Source of the DNA: Strigamia acuminata
Taxonomy: Eukaryota > Arthropoda > Chilopoda > Geophilomorpha > Linotaeniidae
Length of the DNA: 64,000 bases
Direction: 5' to 3'
NCBI GenBank assembly: GCA_949358305.1
Contig: OX442315.1
Span: 20,858,427-20,922,426, forward strand
Each line of letters begins with the position of its first letter. The first letter of the stretch is position 1. This document shows, piece after piece, positions 52,769 to 63,000 of the stretch. A model generated the notes under the pieces. That model was not told where the DNA came from. It searched no databases and saw only the letters and a program-made list of their open reading frames with translations. Position numbers and translations under genes: made by a program.

Positions 52769-53029
52769 TTCTCGTTGAAGTCGACTTATTTTGCTGGTAT
52801 TTCCTTTGTCGGTTTAATTCTGGAGTATCACGAATATCAAAATGGAAAATTATGAATTTTTAAACACAAAATTTGCAAAAATCGTTTACCATATGTTCAA
52901 TTCCAAACATTTTACTTGGAAGAGAACTCGCCATGGTCTTCTCTGCGCCGCCTTCACTCCTTCGGTCTGAATGCGCCGTCCTCTACGTCTCATAGTTTAT
53001 TTTTAAACCAAAGTGATGAGATGCAAAGG

Positions 53030-54430
53030 TTTATCCTAAATGAAACACAGATCTATTTACACTGCACTGTGCCAACATTTTTTTTGGTTTATATATACCG
53101 TTATATATAAATTTGTAGGGGAACACATTCGTAGAAATGGGTTAAATAAATTACTTTAATTAATTTACTTCATGGGATTTACTCGGAAATTTTGACGATA
53201 CAAATTAAGGGAATCTCATGCGTCACATTTCCCAGACAGACATGACAGCTAGAATTACTTCCGTCGTCGTAAACATTGATGGTAAGGTATTTATTTATTT
53301 ATTTATTTATTTCTACACTAGATGTCGCCCAATGTCTGATGAAATAAAATTGTTTTGGTTTTGCAATCGCTATTTTGGCCGAGATTTCAGATTTGCAATT
53401 AATACGATGACAGCTGTATCGTTCGTAGATGAACTCGTGAGAGAATATTTGTTATTCCGTGGATTCGTAGTTACATTAAAGACATTTGACAATGATTTGA
53501 AGAGTGATAAAGACAAAGGCTTTCGGGTGAGCGAACCGATAAAAATGTTTACAATTCTATTAAAAATATTTATTTTCAATTTTTAAAAAATTGCAGGTTG
53601 ATAAGATAGTGGATCAATTATGCTCTTACATTACAAACTACGATCTGACGTCGTTACGGGAAGCGTGGAATCACTTGGAGCAACGGATTTTCTGTCATTT
53701 GGAGCAGCAATTTTCTGGCGCTGTACGCAAGCTTGAAAATAGTTTATTAAAGATGTACATAGTAAACACCATACAGACCTGTAGGCATGACAAACTACTT
53801 GAATTTTTTGACAAAATGGGACAAGATTTACAAAATCAACCGGAATGGAAAGACTGGTTCGGTAATTAATTAACTAAGAATTGTTTTCAATTAATAATGT
53901 ACTTATGTTTTGTATTTTTAGTGTTACCTTTTCTTAAAAATCCTGAAGAAAATCCATCGTGTGCTGGTTATTTTACCCGTCAATGGCAGGACACGACGCT
54001 TGTTTCATTGCACAATTTTTTAAGTGTTATTTTCCATAGCATGCATATCCTTTACATATTTTATTTTATTTTATTTTTGAATGAAAAATTTATGTTTACT
54101 TTTTAACATTAATTACCTCTTTCCGTTTTGCTGAATTATGAAGAAGAAAGAACAAAAATTTACCAATTACAAGACGAAAACGAAATGCTTAGACAGCAAG
54201 TTGCTGCTTTGCAAGCTCGAGAAATAGCATTTGACAAGCAAACACCGGATAAATTGCTGGATTCCACAGATATCAATTCGGTAGGGGATATTTTGAATGA
54301 TTTTTATGTTTTGGCACAGTAAAGTACATCATTGCTTTACATTTTGCATCAAATTACAAATAATTTCTACTTGCATTACAGAGAACCTTCGAATACTGAT
54401 ACCCAATCGAAATCCCTGAGATCTATTACC
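53030..54430 (+). repeat. Upstream copy of a partial tandem duplication of the WDR91 5' half
   Basis: Sequence from about 53030 to about 54430 repeats from about 55890 to about 57280 with an offset of 2834 bp measured at the start codons (53407 and 56241). Identity is high in exons and clearly visible in introns and 5' flank. Similarity stops after the shared CCCTGAGATCTAT near 54424, where chaperone-like sequence begins. Boundaries are estimated by eye. Confidence 0.85.
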
Positions 54431-54493
54431 ACAAGCTCCTTATATTCAACCATTAATTCAAGAATTAGAAGCCAAAAACAAGGGATTATTTGA
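53407..54493 (+). pseudogene. Truncated WDR91 copy (N-terminal region only)
   Basis: Seen: the same exons as the complete gene downstream, with all splice sites kept including the AT-AC intron: [89 protein letters not shown]. After SKSLRSI the frame enters foreign sequence and ends at TGA 54491-54493. The product would be about 260 residues, holding the N-terminal LisH-like and coiled-coil parts and none of the WD40 propeller. No frameshift or early stop occurs before the junction, so it could still be expressed. It is called a pseudogene because the whole functional C-terminus is lost. The upstream flank is shared with the intact copy, so a promoter may have been duplicated with it. Confidence 0.85.
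54045..54116 (+). other. U12-type AT-AC intron in the truncated WDR91 copy
   Basis: The intron begins ATATCCTTT and ends TTAATTAC, with a TTTTTAAC branch-like element 10-15 nt before the end. No GT/AG pair restores the frame here, whereas ATATCC/AC joins ATG-C to CTCTTCCCGTTTTG in frame, as in human WDR91 (MPVPV). Length 72 nt. Confidence 0.8.
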
Positions 54494-54776
54494 ATAATTA
54501 GAAGATGCTCAAGTATTTTTCTCTTTTAAATTAAAAGCTAAAAATTTATTGAAAATTAAAAAGAATTTGAAATAATTTTAGGACAAGTACAAACGAGCTG
54601 CCCAGACAGAAAATGTGTGCCAAGCGATGCAGCGGCAAATAGACGAAGCTAGAGGATTCGGAATTCAAAGATTTTGCAAAGATCTGCTGCAAGTTGCCGA
54701 TGTACTGGCCACCGCTAGGAAGAGCGTTTCTACTTCCGAATTGGAAAATAATAATTAACATTTGAAAGCAATTTAC
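54440..54776 (+). pseudogene. Broken GrpE-type (GRPEL) co-chaperone fragment
   Basis: Seen: LIQELEAKNKGLFE, an in-frame TAA, LEDAQ, a short intron (GTATTTTTCTC to ATTTTAG), then DKYKRAAQTENVCQAM, DEARGFGIQRFCKDLLQVAD and VLATARKSVSTSELENNN, a second in-frame TAA, and HLKAIYDCLQMTEG. The block matches the coiled-coil and adjoining part of mitochondrial GrpE (human GRPEL1: GIQAFCKDLLEVADVLE). Known: GrpE is the nucleotide exchange factor of mitochondrial Hsp70. At least two nonsense codons and the lack of the C-terminal beta domain make it a pseudogene. The kept intron shows it came by DNA duplication, not by reverse transcription. Confidence 0.8.
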
Positions 54777-54926
54777 GACTGTCTTCAAATGACGGAAGGA
54801 AATTTACGACTGTCTTCAAATAACGGAAGGCAATTTACGACTGTCTTCAAATGACGGAAGCCAATTTACGACTGTCTTCAAATGACGGAAGGCAATTTAC
54901 GACTGTCTTCAAATGACGGAAAGCCA
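54771..54926 (+). repeat. Five tandem 31-bp repeats derived from a GrpE coding segment
   Basis: Units start at about 54771, 54802, 54833, 54864 and 54895; each reads AATTTACGACTGTCTTCAAA followed by TGACGGAAGG with few changes. The first unit is the codon stretch for IYDCLQMTEG of the adjacent GrpE fragment, so the array grew from coding sequence. Since 31 is not a multiple of three, each unit shifts the frame. Confidence 0.9.
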
Positions 54927-55143
54927 GTTATATTAGAATGTACTCAAGTATTACCGTATTTTAAAAAAATACCAGCACGGAAAATGTGCACCTATATACT
55001 GGCCAGAGTTGCGGAAAGTGTTTCTACTTCCGAATTGAACAATAATAATCAACATTTGAAGGCATTTACAGCTGTGTTCGAAAGACTGAAAACCAGTTGC
55101 AAGAAGTGTTTCGTTTGTACAGTCTCGATCAGATCTATCTGAT
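54927..55143 (+). pseudogene. Second, more diverged GrpE fragment
   Basis: After the 31-bp array, sequence resembling the first fragment resumes: a diverged start, then VAESVSTSELNNNNQHLKAF followed by ERLKTSCKKCF, ending at TGA 55140-55142. SVSTSEL, NNN and HLKA are shared with the first fragment; here the codon that is TAA in the first copy is CAA (Q), so this copy escaped that nonsense change. Most of the GrpE domain is missing. Non-functional as a nucleotide exchange factor by its length. Confidence 0.65.
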
Positions 55144-55202
55144 AGAAGAAAAATCTTTATTTTAATGTTATTTTTTTTTCTTTCTTTCCGGATCCCTCAA
55201 TG

Positions 55203-55493
55203 CTCAAACTAACAGGAGTGACGTCCAGCCAAAACACTTGTTTGGCGCCCTCAACCCCAAAAAAAGACACTTGACTGGGAAGAAGGCCAAAAAAAATTTT
55301 TTTTTAAAGGGGATGACAATTTTTGCCTCAGGGCGCGATCCAATCTGTAGATGGCCCTGTCTCCAGCAATAAAATGTCGGGAAGGATCCCAGAAAGAACC
55401 CCACTTTGGATGGCGGCGCCAATGGCCAAAGCTTCGGTTGGGATTCGTTTGGGAAGTCGTCCAAACATGTTCTTAATAATTTCTTGAATCTGA
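55203..55493 (-). pseudogene. Broken Hsp70 fragment (ATPase-domain end)
   Basis: On the minus strand 55493-55334 reads EIIKNMFGRLPKRIPTEALA then IGAAIQSGVLSGILPDILLL before TGA, matching the Hsp70 segment that ends the nucleotide-binding domain (family wording NPDEAVAIGAAIQGGVLAG, then DVTDVLLLDV). At 55250-55203 it continues out of frame as WLDVTPVSLSIE, matching DVTPLSLGIE. Between the two pieces are a stop codon, an insertion and homopolymer runs. Strongest resemblance is to mitochondrial/DnaK-type Hsp70. Clearly a pseudogene; orientation is opposite to the GrpE pieces. Confidence 0.78.
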
Positions 55494-55671
55494 AAATAAT
55501 CAAAAATAAATTAGAAATCATTTTTTCTTTCATTTTTTTCTTCACTCACTTTTGGCATTCTCGTCATACCAACAACTCTTCTGTGAATATTTTACAGCTT
55601 GATGTTTGGCTGTAATTCCGACACATTTTAAATATTGGTTGGAGAAATTCAGTACCGTATTTAAATTTACC

Positions 55672-55688
55672 GGGGGGGGGGGGGGGGG
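55672..55688. repeat. Run of 17 G residues
   Basis: A pure poly-G tract between the Hsp70 fragment and the intact WDR91 copy. Such runs are length-unstable and error-prone in assembly. Confidence 0.9.
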
Positions 55689-55889
55689 TGAGAGGGAAAC
55701 TGTTTTACTGGTACAAAAGAAAAGTAGTTCGAAAAGTGCATCTATCCGCCACAAGAGGACAAGTACGGCTGCCCATAGTTTTTAATAAAGCTATCATAAT
55801 ACTATTATGGTATAGTGAATAGTCGATGCGAAAAGATATCCGGATTATCCAAGGGATTATCTCTCTACGTTTATCCAGAGACTTGTAGT

Positions 55890-57280
55890 TCATCCTTCAT
55901 AAAACACAGATTTATTTATAATAAACTGAGCCAACATTTTCTTTGGTTTTTTCCCCGTTTTTTGGGGAGAACACATTCGTGGAAATAGATAATTAAATTA
56001 TTTTAATTAATTTACTTCGTGGGATTTATTCAGAAATTTTGACGACACAAATTGTGGGAATCTGATATGTCACTTTTCCCAGACAGGAATTGCTTCCGTT
56101 GTCCGTGCATTGATGGTAATGTATTTTTTTATTTATTGATTAATTTCGACACTAGATGTCGCCCAATGTCAGATGACATAGAAGTGTTTTGTTTTCGCGA
56201 TCGGTGTTTTGGCTGAGATTTCAGATTTGCAATTAATACGATGACAGCTGTATCGTTCGTGGATGAACTCGTGAGAGAATATTTGTTATTCCGTGGATTC
56301 GTAGTTACATTAAAGGCATTTGACAATGATTTGAAGAGTGATAAAGACAAAGGCTTTCGGGTGAGCAAAAGGATAAAAAAAAAATGTTTACATTTCCATA
56401 AGAATATTTGTTTTCAATTTTTAAAAAATTGCAGGCTGATAAGATAGTGGATCAATTATGCTCTTACATTACAAACTACGATCTGACTTCGTTACGGGAA
56501 GCGTGGAATCACATGGAGCAACGGATTTTCTGTCATTTGGAGCAGCAATTTTCCGGCGCTGTACGCAAGCTTGAAAATAGTTTATTAAAGATGTACATAG
56601 TAAACACCATACAGACTAATAGGCATGACAAACTACTTGAATTTTTTGACAAAATGGGACAAGATTTACAAAATCAACCGGAATGGAAAGACTGGTTCGG
56701 TAATTAATTAAAAAATAATAATTATATTAACTAAGAATTGTTTTCAATTAATAATGTAATTGTGTTTTGTATTTTTAGTGTTACCTTTTCTTAAAAATCC
56801 TGAAGAAAATCCATCGTACGCGGGTTATTTTACCCGTCAATGGCAGGATACGATGCTTGTTTCATTGCATAATTTTTTAAGTGTTATTTTCCAAAGCATG
56901 CATATCCTTTACAGATTTCATTTTATTTTTTTTATGAATGAAAAATTTGTGTTGATTTTTTAACGTTAATTACCTCTTCCCGTTTTGCTGAATTATGAAG
57001 AGGAACGAACGAAAATAAACCAATTACAAGACGAAAATGAAATGCTTAGACAGCAAGTCGCTGCTTTGCAAGCTCGAGAAATAGCACTTGATAAGCAAAC
57101 ACCCGGTAAATTGCTGGATTCCACAGATATCAATTCGGCAGGGGATATTTTGGATGATTTTTATGTTTTGGCACAGTAAAGTACATTATTGCTTTACATT
57201 TTGCAACAAATTACACGTAATTTCTACCCGCATTGTAGAGAACCTTCGAATATTGATACCCAATCGAAATCCCTGAGATC
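55890..57280 (+). repeat. Downstream copy of the partial WDR91 tandem duplication
   Basis: Counterpart of 53030-54430, covering the 5' flank and first four to five exons of the complete WDR91 gene. Differences include an extra 14 bp in the second intron here (near 56708) and AGTCGCTGC against AGTTGCTGC in exon 4. Confidence 0.85.
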
Positions 57281-59387
57281 TATCATCAAAAATATAAGTA
57301 GCGGTTTGCCTACATCACCTATTTTAGGCAGAAGACCGTCTGCACCTCAAATTTCGAAGAAATTGTTTCCAGATTCAGATTCATCAGGTTAATTATATAC
57401 GATGTTATTGTATTATTCGTAAAAATAGATAAATTGATTGAAAATATTTCAGTTACGTCCAAACAAAGTACAAAAGCAAAAACAAGAGGCAGCACTCAAT
57501 TATCGTCTTCTGTTAAAAACAGAACCGTCAGTGAATTTGAATCGAAGAGATCATTTACAGTATTACACACCAATAAGGCATGTCGGATATTTATCAACTT
57601 GTGCAGCTAAAACATTGTGAATTGATTTTAGAGTGAAGATACTTTTCCTAAAATCAAAGAGACTCCGTGCGGGAAAAAAGACGCATCCGAAACAAACAAC
57701 TGTTTGGATAATGTAAAAGTTATGATGAAAGACGTAGAAATGTCAACTGCAAATGTGATCTGTGAAGGCAATTAATTTTAAATTTGATTTAACATTATTA
57801 ATAAATAAATAAATAAATAAATAAATAAATCGACTTTTATACTTTGATTTTTAGGCGATATGGATGATGGTAAAAAGTCACCTTTGCTGTTATTGAGTCA
57901 AGAAGATTACACCGAACATCAGTCTGCAATCACTCATTGCAAGTTTAACGAGTCGGGGTCCCTCATCGCAAGTTCAGACATTGATGGAGTCATTAAGTGA
58001 GTTGTTAATGTAATAATGTTTTATTTTTTTGATAAAATAAATTTACACTAAATTAAATTAATTTAAGAATTTGGAAGCCAAGTCCATCACCCTTGACACT
58101 GGCAACTGTTATATCAAAATCTAGCGTTTTATCTTTGGAATGGACCCCGAAACATGAAAGATTTGTGAGTTTTGATTATAAAAATAAAAATAAAAGAGCT
58201 GTATTTGTATATTTGGGTATTTTTCAGCTACTCTTTGGGAATCGGACAGGAATAATACGACTGTTTGACACCCAAGAGAAAAAAACCGTGTGGGAAATAG
58301 GATCGGATATAACCAGCCCTATAAAAGACCAAAAGTGAGACGATATTATTAAATAAATATTGTATTTAATTTAAAATATATTTATTTATGTTTAGAATTG
58401 TAAATTTAGCATGCAGTCCAATTGAATCGTATTTTGTAAGCAGCACAGCTGTTAAATTTAATACAGTTGGATTTGATGAAACAACTTTACTACCATTATC
58501 TGGAAATTTGATACTGTGGGATATGAAAAACACAAAGCTAATGGTGAACTTTCGATACAATTTGATAGTTAATTTTTAAATTAATTTCTATTGCGCATTG
58601 CAGCAGCAACTTAATTTGAAAGACGATTCGTGCGTTGTAAATTGCTCACTCTTCAATCACAACGGTCAATTACTAATTGTGGGAGACACTCACGGCCACA
58701 TCTCGATATTTGGTACGCCAGGATTGTTTTTTGTGGAATATAAATACCAATAATTGCTAAGAACATCGACATTTATGTTTAGATATGAGGAATTACGAAT
58801 GCATCGCTCGATGGAAGGCACATTCCGGAGAAACCCACACAATCGAATTAAGTCCTGGCGAAACTACGTGTTACTCGATGGGTTCGGAAGGAAAGGTAAA
58901 TTTATTCTGCTCAACGAAATAAATATGTTTGAGTATTTAAACTCGCGTGTTATCAGTTTTGTCAATGGAATATAAATAACACCGGGCAAAAAGTGTCGGA
59001 ACACAACATGATGGAAAATTGTGCCGGACCGTTCATGAATCCAATTGGTTCGATGAGTCAGAAGAATCAATACCACCGGCCAGTAGGTAAACTCTTTTGC
59101 GTGGACTCCGATGGCAAACACGTGCTCACGTGCGGCAACACAAGTGCAATCATTTCCGCGGTAAGAACTTGAGAAATAAACTAAACTGTAATTTCAATCA
59201 TTTTGATTAAATCATTAAATCATTTTAGATACCTGACAGTAAAACACCACCTTCAGCTGTGATGAGATTAGAAGGTCACAAAGTGCCCGTTATCACAATG
59301 GATTGGGCCACAACGATGGATTGCGGCACGTGCATCTCTGCATCATTAGATGGGAAAATTAGAGTGTCTACTCTTTTAGCTAAGTGA
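56241..59387 (+). CDS. WDR91: WDR91, endosomal Rab7/PI3P regulator
   Basis: Role: WDR91 with WDR81 lowers PI3P on endosomes and is a Rab7 effector in early-to-late endosome conversion. Seen: first exons 56241-56360, 56435-56699, 56779-56901, 56974-57175 and 57239-57387 give [112 protein letters not shown] Ser/Lys-rich linker follows (57.4-57.8 kb), then WD40 repeats: [16 protein letters not shown]-like start, [70 protein letters not shown], and the family ending [20 protein letters not shown]. Stop TGA 59385-59387. One intron is of the U12 AT-AC class (separate entry). Splicing within the linker (57480-57860) is uncertain. Confidence 0.94.
56902..56973 (+). other. U12-type AT-AC intron in WDR91
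   Basis: 72-nt intron beginning ATATCCTTT and ending GTTAATTAC, with TTTTTTAAC as branch-like element. Splicing gives AGC-ATG-C/CT-CTT-CCC-GTT, i.e. [12 protein letters not shown], aligned with human CMPVPVILNFDAE. No GT/AG alternative keeps the frame. Confidence 0.85.
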
Positions 59388-60016
59388 TCATTTTTATGAT
59401 GTCCAATTTTATTTCAATTCGCTTGTATTTTATTTTAATAGTATTCTAACTTATGAAATCATGAATATTTTATTTTTAAAATCAAATAACGATGTATATG
59501 TATATAATAATTAAAATTAGTATGACAAATGTGCGGAAAAATTAGTTAATTTTATTATTTGTTAGGAGGATGAAAGACGTTTGAGTTATTGTATTTCTTA
59601 AAGCACCCCATCAAGGGGCTTCACTGCATCATTGTAAATCAAAGTTCATTGGTTTTGTAGTGCTAAAAGTGATTGTTTTTTTAAGTTTTAAATCTGATTA
59701 GTTCTCAACTATTACTTTCAGTTATATTTGAGATATTGAGCAATTTTTTAAAAAATTATTAGCAACATAAACACGACAATGCGAAAAAATATTATTTATT
59801 TTAACATCAAACATCAAACAATTCAACGTAACAAATATCAAATTAGGAGCTTTCTGCCAAGAAATGTTAATTAAATTTAATTTGGCACGTTTTACAATTC
59901 AAATTTGGTTTCTCTTTAAAGCTTACAAGTATCACAAAATTAAAATAAATACTTACAATTATCATTAAGTACAACTTATGAAATTAGTGTTTTATTTTTA
60001 ATATTTTTATCGTGAT
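59388..60016. other. 3' intergenic region between convergent WDR91 and the transferrin gene
   Basis: 629 bp, AT-rich, holding both 3' UTRs and no supported coding sequence. Long A/T runs near 59730-59790 and 59990. Confidence 0.6.
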
Positions 60017-63000
60017 TTACCAAATGTACCGTAATATGGTAAGTGATGCTAAGATTAAAATCAAGAAATTATTTTTAATCGTATAAGCTTCGCTTTTGCA
60101 ATCAGTAGAAGTCAATAGTTTGACAACATCGTCACCCAAAATATCCACAATAGTTTTTTTCTCTTGAATAATCAAACCTGTTGTCCCATTCTATTTAAAA
60201 ACGAAATAAAATAAAATCAATAAAATCCCAATAAACGGCAACATTATACTGACGCTGAATATGACATCCGTTGAATTCTGAAACTCTGAATATAATTTAA
60301 ACGTCTTCGATGACAAATCAAACGAAGAATTTGCTCGAGTAAGCATGAGTAATATGGACTGACGTAACGATTCGTCAATTTTCGTGGAAAATAAAAGCTA
60401 CACAAACAACATAATAATAAATTACTTAACATACATACTGTAAAACAAAATAAATACCTGTCTGCCAGGTATTTTGGCCCAATTGCACGTTTCGAAATCG
60501 TTGATCGTTTTTATTTCATCCGTAGTACACAAAAGTTGAAAATCTGTCGAATTCAAACCTTTGGCCCAACTCGGACTAACCTTTGGGTTGTTAGTCATAA
60601 AACGGACTAAAGAATGAGGAATGAAAGCAACATCGCCACCACCTTCGACCAAACACCGAAAAGCCCCAGTAAAACCCTCGTATTCGTCCGAATCGGTACA
60701 ATTATTTTTACCTAAATTAAAAAAAAATTATTAAATTTTATGCAAATTAAATAACTTCAGTGCTGGACTGATGATTACTTTGCGCATCGCCTTTGCACAA
60801 AGAACAAAGTTTAGTCAGATCCTTCGGTGCACCCGGTACGCAACTGGATGAGAAGAACTCGGACATTTGTTGATCCATTTTGCACGCAGGACCACTTATT
60901 AATTTTTTCGATGCCAAAACAGCTTTTGGAATATGATAACTCGCGCCACATTTAAAATTCGAGTGGCATGATTTCTTGCCTGAAAAAAGCAACAAAGTCA
61001 TTAAATTGCCTCAAATTACACCCGGACGTCAAACCTTGTAAGTCTTTTATGGTTTTAATAGTAGAATTCTTTTTAATCACAGCAACTAAATAATAATTTG
61101 GTTTGCTCTGTGGGAAAGTTTCCCCCATACCAGAAGTAAATGTTTTAGCCCTGGAAAAAATAAAAAAAATTAATTTTGCTCAATTTATCCGTATCTAAGT
61201 TCCCTCTTTGCATCTCAAACACTATACGGGCGTGGAATAAGATAAACTTGTGATATTATCGCATGACGCATTGGCGGAACTCTCCAATCTCGGTCTCACC
61301 AAGCAACCACTTGTTATAAATTCAAAGTTCAAAATGCAAAATACAGAAACTTTTTTTTAAGTACTCACGTCAATAAATCAAATGAATTTTTCAGACCAGA
61401 CACAATAAAATCAGATTCGTTATCGGCAACGTGCTTATTGCAATCTTGTTTTAAGATACATTCCAAATTCGGTCGAAGTCCGGCTGCAAATGCGGCAGTT
61501 TTCAAATCTTTGCATTTGGCCATATCCAACTCGGAATTAACGCAAAAACGCGCGTACTTTTGTTTACAACTGCCTGGAAGAGGTTTGATCATAGTAACAG
61601 TAAAATTAGCTGCAAAATCAAAAATAAAATTGTTTAAATGATTAAATTATTCCTCAATTATTCGACTCGAATACCTTTGTCCAAATGATCCAGTATACTG
61701 CCTGAAATATTTCTCAGTCCAACACTTTCCCCACTCATAAGAACAGTGTCTATCAAACTGGGAAACCTCGGTGTTAATTCCGTCACTTTTATTAACGTGG
61801 TTTGAAGTTTCGTTCTCATTTCAGATGACAAGTTATTGCGAGTAATAATCAATGAATTAGGCCTTGCGCCCCAATGACACGAATTATTTACATGATTCAG
61901 AGTTCCATTTGGGCAGAGAAATCGATAATTATCATAAAATCCCGGAGTTATTGCAGAAAAATTTTTAACTGCCGAATATTTGGTGAATGCTATATCGGCC
62001 GACTTTTCCGTTAAGCATTTCAAAGCGCCTTCGTAGCTCGCATATTTTTCCGTTGTTGTAATGTTACACAGCTGATCGCACAGCTCGCATAAGTTTTTGT
62101 AATTGCTTTCTAAAAATAAAGAAATTATGTTTTTTTAAAAAAAACATATAATTAATAATAAGATTTACTCAGTTTTTTGTTTAGATCAGCATCTTTCGAC
62201 CAATTTCCGGGAGCGCAACTCTTTCCAAAAAAGCTCGACACAGCAGCCAACTCATCATCATAGGAACAAGGCACAACTCCTTTAGCAATGAGTAAAGCTA
62301 TTGGAATATTCCACCCAGCTGTACGTTTGTATCCCGTGTAGCATGACTTTTTGGTTTTCAGGTCGTTCAGTGTCTTTATAGTGGTTGTGTTTTTAACAAC
62401 TGCCACGCTTTCGTAGAAAAAATCACCTAAATTAATAATAATAATAAACAAATGTTTCAAAAAAAATTAATTTTTTTAATTAAAAAGGTTTACCATCAAA
62501 TCTCTGTTCTTCCAAAAGTGGAATTAAAGTTTTTAATGTAACACTTGCAGCGTAAGCTTCGTTGCTTGGTACAGATGTTACGTCAGCCTCACCATTCTCT
62601 ACTTTGTGAAGACAATCAATTCTTCACAGATAATTCGTATGATTATATTTATTACATTTATTTGTGCACTAAGTCTTATACCTGTCTCGTGCTCCAACAC
62701 AATCAAAATCTGAATTAAATGCTGTAGACTCAGCCTTAACTGTCAAACATTTGCTTAAATTGTCTTGAATCACACACAATTTTGCTAAGAGAAAATAAAT
62801 TTAAAATAAATAAAAAATAAATAAAAAAATAAAAATAAATTAATCGCAATTTACGGCAGCTGCTTTTAATCGCAAATGTTGTTGACAATATACTTGAGAT
62901 ACGGAATATTAACAATTTAGTGAGTCATGTTTCTCTGCATAGTTATCAAAAAACCATAAAATTATTTTTAATTTTATCATAAAATAGCTGATATTCATAA

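Noticed and set aside
54440-54776. GrpE fragment as a processed retrocopy
   Set aside because: It keeps an intron with GTATTT and TTTTAG borders and has no poly-A tail or flanking duplication that I can see.
57575-57780. GC-AG donors in the WDR91 linker (AAG/GCATGT and GAAG/GCAATT)
   Set aside because: Ordinary GT donors a few bases away (ACA/GTATTA and T/GTGAAG) keep the frame equally well, so non-canonical splicing is not required.
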